Below the pieces are notes generated by a model. That model searched no databases. It worked only from the letters and a program-made list of their open reading frames with translations, and was not told the origin of the DNA. Shown here piece by piece: positions 52,387 to 60,643 of a stretch of DNA of 64,000 nt. Position 1 is the first letter of the stretch. Every line of letters starts with the position of its first letter. Made by a program: the position numbers and the translations under genes. The DNA comes from Petrimonas sp. IBARAKI (GTDB lineage: Bacteria > Bacteroidota > Bacteroidia > Bacteroidales > Dysgonomonadaceae), in NCBI GenBank assembly GCA_002356435.2, contig AP018040.2:744001-808000 (forward strand), given 5' to 3'.

Positions 52387-53061
52387 ATGGGAAAGCTGGT
52401 AGTTGTACCGACCCCTGTCGGAAATCTGGAAGATATGACGTTGAGGGCGATTAACGTGCTGAAAAGTTGTGATTTAATTCTTGCAGAAGATACACGGACA
52501 ACCGGTTTCCTATTGAAACATTTCGGCATTGAAACCCGGATGCAATCGCATCACAAGTTTAATGAACATCAAACGTCCATTTATATTGCAGAGCGGATCA
52601 AAGGGGGAGAGACCGTTGCGCTCGTATCGGATGCCGGTACTCCGGCGATTTCCGATCCGGGATTCCTGCTTGTCCGTGCCTGTGTAGAGGAAGATGTTGA
52701 GGTGGAGTGCTTGCCGGGAGCAACAGCATTTGTTCCGGCTCTGGTAATGTCGGGGCTTCCCAACGACCGGTTTTGCTTCGAGGGGTTTTTACCGCAGAAA
52801 AAAGGTAGGCAAACCCGGTTGAAAGAGCTCGCTGAAGAGTCACGAACGATGGTTTTCTACGAGTCACCTTACCGGATAGTAAAAATGATAACGCAACTGG
52901 CTGAATTTATGGGTACAGATAGAAAAGCATCCGTTTCGCGGGAAATATCTAAAATATTCGAAGAAACCATTCGTGGAACATTGTCGGAACTTATCGAGCA
53001 TTTTACGGCTCATGAACCCAAAGGAGAATTTGTGATCGTTGTAGAGGGAAAATCAAAATAA
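52387..53061 (+). CDS. rsmI: 16S rRNA (cytidine1402-2'-O)-methyltransferase
   Basis: A 224-residue SPOUT-unrelated tetrapyrrole-methylase-fold enzyme that methylates the ribose of C1402 in 16S rRNA. It opens VVPTPVGNLEDMTLRAINVL, followed by LAEDTRTTGFLLKHFGI, VALVSDAGTPAISDPGFLLV, PGATAFVPALVMSGLPNDRF and GFLPQKKGRQ, which are exact family blocks. It is of normal length and appears complete. It is the middle gene of a plus-strand run of housekeeping genes. Confidence 0.97.
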   Translation: MGKLVVVPTPVGNLEDMTLRAINVLKSCDLILAEDTRTTGFLLKHFGIETRMQSHHKFNEHQTSIYIAERIKGGETVALVSDAGTPAISDPGFLLVRACVEEDVEVECLPGATAFVPALVMSGLPNDRFCFEGFLPQKKGRQTRLKELAEESRTMVFYESPYRIVKMITQLAEFMGTDRKASVSREISKIFEETIRGTLSELIEHFTAHEPKGEFVIVVEGKSK

Positions 53062-53107
53062 ACATTTTTGAACTGAATTCGTTTAATAACAATAAAAGTA
53101 TTGAATT

Positions 53108-53974
53108 ATGAAAAAAGTATTCATTCTATTGCTCGGCGCAGGAGTTTTGTTTTCTTGTACCAATTTTGGAAAGAAAGTGACCGAATCCGAAGAATATCAA
53201 AAGTTGCAGGCAGAACGAGATTCATTGCAGGCGGTTTTGAAAACGTCGGATGCCGAAACCCAGGAAATGATGGCTGTGATCAGTGAAGTTGAAGCGAATT
53301 TCGATAAGATCCGTGAAGCGGAAAAGTACATTTCAACTCAATCCGCGCAAAGCGGGGAGATGAGTCAGGATACTAAAAAAAGAGTAAGCGATAACTTCCA
53401 GATGATTCAGGAGATTTTGAAACGAAACAAAGCTCAACTGGCGGAACTGAACAGGAAGTATGCTTCCAGCAACAAGCAGGTGGCGTCGATGCAAAGTACG
53501 ATTGACCGGTTGAACAAGGAAATGCAGGAAAGTTCTGCAAGGCTGGTGGTACTGCAAGGGGAATTGGCTAAACGCGATGCGACCATTGCCCAATTGTCGA
53601 GTGACATCAGCGAGCTGGCTCAACATGCGGAAGAACAGTCTTCGACCATCAAAGAACAGGACAAATCGTTACATACGGCTTATTATGTTTTCGGTACTGC
53701 CAACGAGTTGAAAGAACAAAAAATTCTTTCGGGAGGTTTCCTGAAATCCACTAAAGTGATGCAGGATACTTTTAACAAGGATTATTTCCTGCAAATCGAT
53801 GTCCGTGAAGTGACGGAAATTCCTTTGTATGCTCCCAAGGCTAAAATCTGGTCGACGCATCCCGAGGGAACTTACGAGTTCGTAAAGGGAGCCAACGACA
53901 ACCTCACTTTCCAGATCACCGATACTCAACGGTTTTGGAGCCTCACGAAGTATTTGATTATTGAGGTGAATTAA
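53108..53974 (+). CDS. Coiled-coil lipoprotein of unknown function
   Basis: A 288-residue envelope protein. The signal ends with the lipobox LFSC, so the lipidated residue is C17. A long helical region at about 30-195 (KLQAERDSLQAVLK, then AQLAELNRKYASSNKQVASM, with STIKEQDKSLH at the end) forms a coiled coil. A beta-rich C-terminal domain carries AYYVFGTANELKEQKILS, LQIDVREVTEIPLYAPKAK and TFQITDTQRFW. The C-terminal domain seems conserved within Bacteroidota. Possible roles are periplasmic scaffolding or bridging; nothing firmer can be said. Confidence 0.75.
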   Translation: MKKVFILLLGAGVLFSCTNFGKKVTESEEYQKLQAERDSLQAVLKTSDAETQEMMAVISEVEANFDKIREAEKYISTQSAQSGEMSQDTKKRVSDNFQMIQEILKRNKAQLAELNRKYASSNKQVASMQSTIDRLNKEMQESSARLVVLQGELAKRDATIAQLSSDISELAQHAEEQSSTIKEQDKSLHTAYYVFGTANELKEQKILSGGFLKSTKVMQDTFNKDYFLQIDVREVTEIPLYAPKAKIWSTHPEGTYEFVKGANDNLTFQITDTQRFWSLTKYLIIEVN

Positions 53975-54069
53975 GAGCGAAGGGGGAAATTATGAAAAAA
54001 ATAGCATCCTGGGCGTTTATTGCGTTCAGGATGTGTTGTCTAAAGCATTACTGATTTTTGGTCCTCGAA

Positions 54070-54762
54070 ATGAAATATAAAAACCTTTTTATCGATCTGG
54101 ACGATACCCTGTGGGATATTCACCAAAACGGCAAGGAATGCCTGGAAGAGATTTATTCGGATTACGGTTACAATAGGTTTTATCCTACGTTCGATGATTA
54201 CTACAACGTTTATATGCCATCCAATCATCATCTGTGGAACTTATACCGTCTGGGTGAAATAAGAAAGGAAGAACTGATTGTGGAACGTTTTCTGGTTCCG
54301 GTCAGGAAGTTTGGAATCAATGATCCGGGATATGCCAAATCGTTGAGCGACGATTTTTTGGAGCGTACCACCCGAAAAACAAAGCTGATCGACGGCACCT
54401 TGGATCTTCTGGATTATCTGAGGCCGAAATACCGGATGCACATACTCAGCAACGGGTTTCGTGAAGTTCAGTTTAAGAAAATTGAGAACTCGGGTTTGCA
54501 GCCCTATTTCGATAAAATTATTCTTTCGGAAGATGCAGGGGTGAATAAACCGCATCCCGGTATTTTCACTTACGCACTGAAAAATACCAACTCCCGCCGG
54601 AACGAAACCCTGATGATTGGCGACAGTTGGGATGCAGATATTGCAGGAGCACAAAAGAGCCGTATCGCACAAATCTGGTTTAATCCGGCGAATCTTTCAT
54701 CCGACGGGTTTGAACCAACCTACACTGTGGAAATGCTGGAAGAGATAAAAGAGTTGTTGTAG
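54070..54762 (+). CDS. HAD-family nucleotidase, YjjG type
   Basis: A 230-residue HAD phosphatase. The nucleophile pair D9 and D11 is in FIDLDDTLWD, motif II is HILSNGFREVQ, and motif III/IV is KPHPGIFTYAL with MIGDSWDADIAGA. The sequence is closest in style to YjjG, a pyrimidine nucleotidase that removes non-canonical nucleotides. I set the start at the ATG at 54070, because the frame opening at 54058 uses TTG and adds only four residues. It is convergent with arginine deiminase, two bases apart. Confidence 0.9.
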   Translation: MKYKNLFIDLDDTLWDIHQNGKECLEEIYSDYGYNRFYPTFDDYYNVYMPSNHHLWNLYRLGEIRKEELIVERFLVPVRKFGINDPGYAKSLSDDFLERTTRKTKLIDGTLDLLDYLRPKYRMHILSNGFREVQFKKIENSGLQPYFDKIILSEDAGVNKPHPGIFTYALKNTNSRRNETLMIGDSWDADIAGAQKSRIAQIWFNPANLSSDGFEPTYTVEMLEEIKELL

Positions 54763-54764
54763 TT

Positions 54765-56021
54765 TTACTGCCTCCTTAGTGGCATGGTCATGCATCTCGG
54801 CCCTCCGCCTCCACGCGGAAGTTCGGATCCATCCAGTGTAACCACACATTTCACGGACGTTTCCATATCGAATCTTCCGCTTATCACATCGTCGGCCCGT
54901 ACAATTTCAAATCCCTTTTTATTTAATTCTTCCAACGTGTTAATGTTTCGGGCATACGAAATTACTTTGCCGGGTGCGATTGCCAGAAAATTGGCTCCGC
55001 TGTGCCATTGTTCCCGCTCTTGGTCCCAGTCGTCGGCCCTTCCACCACAAATGACCGGTTCGACCTCCATGCCTAGTTTCTTTAGTGCTGCCGGGATATT
55101 GTTCATGGGTGCGATTTTAACTACTTTCCCGTTTTCGATCTGGATGTGTACGGTTTTGTAGGGATTGCTGTTTAATATCAGAGGTTTATAAACCATGGCG
55201 GTATTTTTGTCTAGAAAGGTGAAAGCCATGTCCAAATGGATAAACGATTCGGGTGTTTCCGGTAATTGTTGAACAATAACATGTCTTTTGCTGAGCTTTT
55301 CCCTGCACAGCTCCTGAATCAATAGATCGATGGCTTGGGGACTGGTGCGTGCTCCGCTTCCGATTAACAGCACATCTTCACGTGCGACCAATACATCGCC
55401 CCCCTCTATTTTCACGGAGGGGTTGTTTTGTGAAGCATCATACATGTTAGTGATCTTGCCGTTGAAAAACAACCCGCTATTGAAAATTGCATCCATGATA
55501 AACGATTCTCTCATGCGCACCGCATTGGCCATCTTACAAACCAACGAGGTGTTGCCAATGGTTACCGATGTGTCGCGCGTAAAATAAAAATTGTATAAGG
55601 GCTGCAACGCATAATACTCTTCTTTCAGAAAGTCGGTCAGGGTCTTTACCTGCATCGGAAGTCCTTCAATCAATATTTTTGTTAACTGGGATGAGGATAA
55701 TTCCAGGAGATAATCGAAATAATCTTCTACCTGTTCCGTCACACAGATTTTTTGAAGCAACGATAATCGTTGCCCGGGAATTTCCAGCACTTTTTCAAGC
55801 AGGTCGGAAACTTTATATACTAAAGAAGTTTTTTCCAGTACACCTTTTAACTGGGCATATTCTTTTTGTGCGATAGAGAGGTTAAGGATGTCGCTGTAGA
55901 GTGCCCGCTGAGCATTTTTTGGTGTCATGTTTTCCACTTCAGGACCCGGATAGTGCAACATTACCGCTTCCAACTTTCCGATTTCCGATTGAACGTTTAA
56001 GGTGAGTTTGCTCGTAGACAT
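54765..56021 (-). CDS. arcA: Arginine deiminase
   Basis: A 418-residue enzyme that converts arginine to citrulline and ammonia. It has the guanidino-group-modifying fold with FYFTRDTSV, the EGGD motif (KIEGGDVLVARED), HLDMAFTFLD with the catalytic histidine, and the nucleophile C410 in GGPRCMTMPL near the C-terminus. The family is usually part of the arginine deiminase pathway for energy; ornithine carbamoyltransferase and carbamate kinase genes are not seen here. It is divergent from the cyclic-diphosphoglycerate-synthetase-like gene. Confidence 0.95.
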   Translation of the reverse strand: MSTSKLTLNVQSEIGKLEAVMLHYPGPEVENMTPKNAQRALYSDILNLSIAQKEYAQLKGVLEKTSLVYKVSDLLEKVLEIPGQRLSLLQKICVTEQVEDYFDYLLELSSSQLTKILIEGLPMQVKTLTDFLKEEYYALQPLYNFYFTRDTSVTIGNTSLVCKMANAVRMRESFIMDAIFNSGLFFNGKITNMYDASQNNPSVKIEGGDVLVAREDVLLIGSGARTSPQAIDLLIQELCREKLSKRHVIVQQLPETPESFIHLDMAFTFLDKNTAMVYKPLILNSNPYKTVHIQIENGKVVKIAPMNNIPAALKKLGMEVEPVICGGRADDWDQEREQWHSGANFLAIAPGKVISYARNINTLEELNKKGFEIVRADDVISGRFDMETSVKCVVTLDGSELPRGGGGPRCMTMPLRRQ

Positions 56022-56046
56022 AATACGTAAGATTTGATTTAAAACA

Positions 56047-56054
56047 CAAAAATA
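56047..56054 (-). promoter_or_regulatory. Candidate -7 promoter element of arcA
   Basis: TATTTTTG on the minus strand, 25 bases before the arginine deiminase start codon. No -33 TTTG. Confidence 0.45.
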
Positions 56055-56183
56055 GTAAAATTTAAGTTATCCTGTTTTTTAGACACGTGTATTTTTATAA
56101 TTGAAAGCTTTCAGTATGTCAGACATGAGTTGTCGTTTTGAAAAAAACAAACCGAATAATTATCTTTTTGATAAAAATTATTA

Positions 56184-56191
56184 TACCTTTG
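56184..56191 (+). promoter_or_regulatory. Candidate -7 promoter element of the diphosphoglycerate-synthetase-like gene
   Basis: TACCTTTG, 34 bases before the start codon. A TTTTTG lies 13 bases upstream, closer than normal for -33. Confidence 0.45.
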
Positions 56192-56225
56192 TTTCAGAGA
56201 ATTAACTCATTTAATCTTCATTGTT

Positions 56226-57566
56226 ATGAAAAGAAATGCCATTATCATTGGAGCTGCCGGAAGGGACTTCCATAATTTCAACACATTTTTCAGGAAGAAT
56301 AAGGATTACCGTGTGGTTGCTTTTACAGCAGCACAGATTCCGTATATTGACGGAAGGGTTTATCCTGCCGTTCTCGCGGGAAAAGAACTTTATCCGGAAG
56401 GAATCCCCATTGTGCTGGAATCTGAATTGCCGGCGTTGATCAAAGAGAAAAATATACACGACTGCATTTTTTCATACAGCGACGTGCCTTATCCGAAATT
56501 GATGCACTTGAGTGCGGTGGTAAACGCAGCTGGAGCGAACTTTGTTTTGCTGGGGCCGAATGAAACCATGCTTACGAGTACTAAGCCTGTGATAGCTGTT
56601 GTTGCTACACGCACGGGGTGTGGTAAGTCTCAGACTTCTAGAGCTGTAGTGGAAAACCTGATAAAGCGTGGGTTAAAAGTGATCGTCGTACGCCATCCGA
56701 TGCCGTACGGTGACTTGGCGGCCCAGGCTGTGCAACGATTTGCCACGGTGGAAGATTTGAAAAAGCACAAATGCACCGTCGAAGAAATGGAGGAATATGA
56801 ACCCCATGTGGTCAGGGGTAACGTTATTTACGCAGGCGTCGATTACGAAAGGATTTTGCGGCGGGCTGAGGAAGACCCCGATGGTTGCGACGTGATTTTG
56901 TGGGACGGCGGGAACAACGACTTCTCGTTTTTTAAACCCGATCTTACCATCACCGTGGCCGATCCGCATCGTGCCGGAGCCGAAGTGAACTATTACCCCG
57001 GGGAAGTGAATTTAAGGCTTGCCGACGCAGTAGTCATCAATAAAATGGATACGGCTTCTCCGGAAGGTGTCCGAACTGTTCGTGAGAACATTGCCAGGGT
57101 AAATCCTGCAGCCATAGTGATCGATGCAGCCAGTCCTGTTAAAGCAGATAATCCCGGATTAATCCGAGGAAAGCGTTGCCTGATTGTCGAAGATGGGCCA
57201 ACATTGACTCACGGCGAAATGAAGATTGGTGCCGGTACCGTTGCGGCACAGAAATACGGATGTGCGGAAGAGGTTGACCCGCGTCCTTTTGTCGTGGGCG
57301 AATTAGCAAATACGTTTGCTGCCTATCCCCATATCGGCACTATTCTGCCGGCCATGGGTTATAGCGACCGGCAACTGAAGGACCTGGAAACAACCATTAA
57401 CCGTGCAGATTGCGATACGGTTGTCATTGGCACGCCCATCGACTTGAATCGGTTGATCCACATTCAGAAGCCCGTTGTTCGGGTTCACTACGATTTGCAG
57501 GAAATAGGCACTCCTACGTTGAATGAGGTATTGGATGATTTTGTGAAGCGATGTAAGCTGGGATAA
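56226..57566 (+). CDS. Cyclic 2,3-diphosphoglycerate synthetase-like GTPase/ATPase
   Basis: A 446-residue P-loop protein. The nucleotide loop is TRTGCGKSQTSR (K134), following an N-terminal Rossmann-like part starting AIIIGAAGRDFHNFNTFFRKN. Later signatures are GGNNDFSFFKPDLTITVADP, VVINKMDTA (a G4-like NKMD) and the C-terminal NRADCDTVVIGTPIDL. This matches the bacterial branch related to archaeal cyclic 2,3-diphosphoglycerate synthetase. Bacteria are not known to accumulate that solute widely, so the actual product is uncertain. Divergent pairing with arginine deiminase hints at a role in arginine or carbamoyl metabolism (inference). Confidence 0.85.
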   Translation: MKRNAIIIGAAGRDFHNFNTFFRKNKDYRVVAFTAAQIPYIDGRVYPAVLAGKELYPEGIPIVLESELPALIKEKNIHDCIFSYSDVPYPKLMHLSAVVNAAGANFVLLGPNETMLTSTKPVIAVVATRTGCGKSQTSRAVVENLIKRGLKVIVVRHPMPYGDLAAQAVQRFATVEDLKKHKCTVEEMEEYEPHVVRGNVIYAGVDYERILRRAEEDPDGCDVILWDGGNNDFSFFKPDLTITVADPHRAGAEVNYYPGEVNLRLADAVVINKMDTASPEGVRTVRENIARVNPAAIVIDAASPVKADNPGLIRGKRCLIVEDGPTLTHGEMKIGAGTVAAQKYGCAEEVDPRPFVVGELANTFAAYPHIGTILPAMGYSDRQLKDLETTINRADCDTVVIGTPIDLNRLIHIQKPVVRVHYDLQEIGTPTLNEVLDDFVKRCKLG

Positions 57567-57591
57567 AAGGGTTTGCCGGGGGCGGGCCGGT

Positions 57592-58098
57592 TTAACTGAG
57601 GTGCTCCTTCAACGATTCCACCCACTTTTCGATGCGTTCGTCGGTGAGGTCGGCGTCGTTGTCTTCATCCAGCGGTAATCCCACAAAAACGCCGTTTTTT
57701 AATGCCCTGGAGTAATCGAATTGGTAGCCGTCGGGAGAAACTTCACCAACTGTTGTTGCTCCTTTTTCCGAAACTGTTTCGTACAAAATACCCATCGCAT
57801 CCACGAAAGAATCGGGATAAATGAATGAGTCGCCCAACCCGAAAAGAGCAACTGTTTTCCCCGTCAGGTCCATTTTTTCCAGCTTGTGGTAGAAATCAGA
57901 CCAGTCATCCTGCAAATCCTTTACTCCCCAGGTCGAAATGCCGAGGATAAGTACATCGTTGGAATGAAAAGCTTCTTCATCACCGTCGTAAATGTCGATC
58001 AGGGCGGGAGAGTATTCCGATAGTCTTTCAGCGATTTTCTCCGCAGCTCTTTTTGTGTTCTCGGTGCTGGAGCCGTATATAATTGCAATTGACTTCAT
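57592..58098 (-). CDS. Flavodoxin
   Basis: A 168-residue long-chain flavodoxin, an FMN-binding electron carrier that can replace ferredoxin under iron limitation. The phosphate loop GSSTENTKRAAEKI starts at residue 9, followed by ILGISTWGVKDLQDDW and FGLGDSFIYPDSF, which contact the isoalloxazine ring, with the long-chain insertion near GYQFDYSRALKNGVFVGLPL. It has its own promoter with near-ideal spacing just after the sus operon terminator. It is convergent with the diphosphoglycerate-synthetase-like gene. Confidence 0.95.
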   Translation of the reverse strand: MKSIAIIYGSSTENTKRAAEKIAERLSEYSPALIDIYDGDEEAFHSNDVLILGISTWGVKDLQDDWSDFYHKLEKMDLTGKTVALFGLGDSFIYPDSFVDAMGILYETVSEKGATTVGEVSPDGYQFDYSRALKNGVFVGLPLDEDNDADLTDERIEKWVESLKEHLS

Positions 58099-58126
58099 AA
58101 GCTTACGTGATTAAAAAATGATTTTG

Positions 58127-58157
58127 CAAAGTTAACATTTAGTTTCATATTCGCAAA
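58127..58157 (-). promoter_or_regulatory. Predicted promoter of the flavodoxin gene
   Basis: On the minus strand, TAACTTTG (58134-58127) and TTTG (58157-58154) are exactly 19 bases apart, an ideal match to the phylum's housekeeping promoter. The predicted start lies about 22 bases before the flavodoxin start codon. Confidence 0.75.
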
Positions 58158-58185
58158 CAGAAAGGAATTTATGCCCGAGAACAAG

Positions 58186-58221
58186 AAAGCGTACAAGCGG
58201 TTTTGAGCCGCAGTACGCTTT
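58186..58221 (-). terminator. Terminator at the end of the starch operon
   Basis: AAAGCGTAC (58186-58194) pairs with GTACGCTTT (58213-58221), and an inner GCGG/CCGC stem extends it. On the minus strand the stem is followed by TTCTTGTTC, a T-rich tail. It lies about 30 bases after the last GH13 gene and before the flavodoxin promoter. Confidence 0.75.
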
Positions 58222-58251
58222 TGTAGATTTCCTTTTCCGGAAATAGTTTGT

Positions 58252-60597
58252 TTACGGTGCAAACGTGGAATAGATCCTGAAACTGTTGGCGGGAATAGCA
58301 ATGTTCATCGTTGAAGAGGTTACGTTAAGGGTTTCCGGACTGTTCATGTAATTGTACCATGTCCCTGTCTTCGGGAAAGTGGTTGACGCGGTCATGGCTG
58401 CGTTTGTGAAATTGCCAACAACAACTATCTGCTTGTTTTTTCCGAATGAGGAAAGGGTGATAAAACGACCTCCGGTCCAGTCGCCTGCTGAAACTTTCCA
58501 GTCTAATGTAGCGGTAGATATAAACAATTCACTGTGGTTCTTTCTCAAGTTGATCAGTTTTACATATGTGTCATGAAGAGCTTTTCGTTGCGAAACATCA
58601 AAATAATCCCACTTGATTGGTTTTTTACCGGTGCGTCCGTTTTCATCAATTGAAACATCGTATCCTAATTCACCAAATTGCCATATCATCTTGGGCCCGG
58701 GAACCGGGAAGAAGAAAGCTGCGTTTGTAGCCAATTGATTCATTCTGGCTGTTAAATCCGAATTAAGAGGCGTTTGGGCATAAGCCACCTGTTTAAAAGC
58801 AGCACGCTCTTCATCGTGACTTTCCATGTATGATACTAAACTGTTTGCCGGACGGGATGGGTTGGTACCGTAATAGGTCTTTGCGAAATCTGAACGATTG
58901 GGATTATTCTGGTCAATTGGATAACCCATCGCTGTCTGACAATAGGCGTCGTTCATATTTCGCCACACCATCATCCCGGCGTTGGAGAGTTCGGTCTCTT
59001 CACTGTCATCGGCAAAATGTTCCAGGATCACCCATGTCTCAGGGTTGACAGCCCTGATAGCCTGGTTGTAATCTTTTAGTATCGCCACGCGGCTGGCATC
59101 ATAAACATGGGCATTCGATTCTGTACTGGTGCGCTGGGTAAATCCCTTGGTAAGATCGAACCGGAAGCCGTCGAGGTTGTACTCTTCCAGCAGAAACGTT
59201 AGGTTACGCTTCACAAAGCTGCGAACCTGGTCGGACTCATGGTTGAAGTCGTGGAAGACACTGTAGGGATGGGGTGCATCTACATTGAAATAGGGATTGT
59301 TCGATGCTGTTTTGTTATTAGCTGCATCCCACCACATCTTGGCAAATGGATTGGCGCCCGTAGCGTGGTTGTAGACTACGTCGAGGATCACCGCCATGCC
59401 CCGCTGGTGGCACGCATCGATGAACTCCTTGTACATCCGGTCGGTACCGTATGCCTTGTCCATGGCGAAGAAGAAGGCGGGGTTATAGCCCCAACTATCG
59501 TTTCCGTCGAACTCCTGTACTGGCATCAACTCAATGGCATTTACGCCCAGCGACTGCAAATAATCCAGCTTCGCCATCGCCCCGCCGAGATCACCGCTTT
59601 GTGTGAAATCGCGCAGCAACAGTTCATAGATTACCAGATTGTCGCGCAACGGTTTTTTGAAGTTTGTCACCTTCCAGTTGTAATCCTCTTTCTGAATCCT
59701 GAATACAGAAACCACTCCGATGGCTCCTTCCGGGTACACTTTGTTCTCCGGATAGGTGCCGGAGGGTATGTACTGGTCGTTGGACGGGTCGAGTACCTTG
59801 CGGGCGTAGGGGTCGGCCACACGGACGGGGTCCCTGCCTGTGTTACCCAGGTAGTACTGGAAGGCATACTCTTTCGCCGGCTCGAGGTTGGTGAGGGTGA
59901 TCCACCAGCAGCCGGAGTTGTCATCGCGAATCATCTGCGATTTGTCGTCATTGCTCAACGTCCAGTTGTTGAAGTCTCCTACCACATGGGCGAAATCCTT
60001 CCGTGCACCGTACTTGTCCTTATCATACAGCACCAGTGTCACCGTGCTATTGTCTATAATGTTGATACCCTGTGTTGTTCCGGCAGGCAGGGTGCCTGTT
60101 TTGATTGCTCCCGGCTGGAACGGCTTATACTTGTTGTCGGTAACGGGAATAAAAAAATCGTTTTTAATTCCTTTTTTTGTGCCATCAGAGCTTCGTACAA
60201 TAACGCCGAGTTTTGTAACCGGCGTTTCTCCTGAACCGAACCAATGTCGAATGCTTGACGAAAGTTTTATGTTCCAGACATTCGCTTCGACTTTCGTCAT
60301 TTTGTATTTTGCATTGTTGTCTGTCCAGGAGGAAGGTTGATATATCCACTGTCCTTCCGAAATAATTCCGGCATAGAGGTACACATCGCCGGTATAATTG
60401 AATAGAGGAGATGTTGAAACTGCTTTAAATGTTATGGCCAGTTCCTTGTCTGCATCTGCTGCCTCTGGACTCCAGGAGATTCCCTCCTTGATGGCCGGCG
60501 GGTTGGGTTCTGTATCGGGTGGCACCACCGGATCATCTCCGCAAGAGAAGGCGAAGATGAACAGCAACAGGTAGAGAAGGGTTTGTGGGTATTTCAT
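58252..60597 (-). CDS. Surface lipoprotein alpha-amylase family enzyme (GH13)
   Basis: A 781-residue glycoside hydrolase. A lipoprotein signal (FAFSC, C19) is followed by a Pro-rich linker. An N-terminal beta domain (about 40-160, GISWSPEAADADKELAI) and a CBM48-like domain (near 195-300, AHVVGDFNNW) precede the GH13 barrel. Catalytic motifs are VVYNHATG near 410, nucleophile D near 477 in GFRFDLTKGF, acid E near 525 in ILEHFADD, and ESHDEERAAF near 590. It probably sits on the cell surface and opens starch or branched glucans, the role of SusG. It is the last gene of the operon. Confidence 0.92.
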   Translation of the reverse strand: MKYPQTLLYLLLFIFAFSCGDDPVVPPDTEPNPPAIKEGISWSPEAADADKELAITFKAVSTSPLFNYTGDVYLYAGIISEGQWIYQPSSWTDNNAKYKMTKVEANVWNIKLSSSIRHWFGSGETPVTKLGVIVRSSDGTKKGIKNDFFIPVTDNKYKPFQPGAIKTGTLPAGTTQGINIIDNSTVTLVLYDKDKYGARKDFAHVVGDFNNWTLSNDDKSQMIRDDNSGCWWITLTNLEPAKEYAFQYYLGNTGRDPVRVADPYARKVLDPSNDQYIPSGTYPENKVYPEGAIGVVSVFRIQKEDYNWKVTNFKKPLRDNLVIYELLLRDFTQSGDLGGAMAKLDYLQSLGVNAIELMPVQEFDGNDSWGYNPAFFFAMDKAYGTDRMYKEFIDACHQRGMAVILDVVYNHATGANPFAKMWWDAANNKTASNNPYFNVDAPHPYSVFHDFNHESDQVRSFVKRNLTFLLEEYNLDGFRFDLTKGFTQRTSTESNAHVYDASRVAILKDYNQAIRAVNPETWVILEHFADDSEETELSNAGMMVWRNMNDAYCQTAMGYPIDQNNPNRSDFAKTYYGTNPSRPANSLVSYMESHDEERAAFKQVAYAQTPLNSDLTARMNQLATNAAFFFPVPGPKMIWQFGELGYDVSIDENGRTGKKPIKWDYFDVSQRKALHDTYVKLINLRKNHSELFISTATLDWKVSAGDWTGGRFITLSSFGKNKQIVVVGNFTNAAMTASTTFPKTGTWYNYMNSPETLNVTSSTMNIAIPANSFRIYSTFAP

Positions 60598-60643
60598 TGT
60601 AGGTTTCTTTGTTACGGATTTTGTATGTAATCGATCATTTTGC

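Noticed and set aside
59239-60234. 331-codon plus-strand frame opposite the lipoprotein GH13 gene
   Set aside because: The minus-strand gene has full GH13 motifs and a lipobox. The opposite frame has no recognisable domain and reads as antisense shadow of a GC-rich gene.
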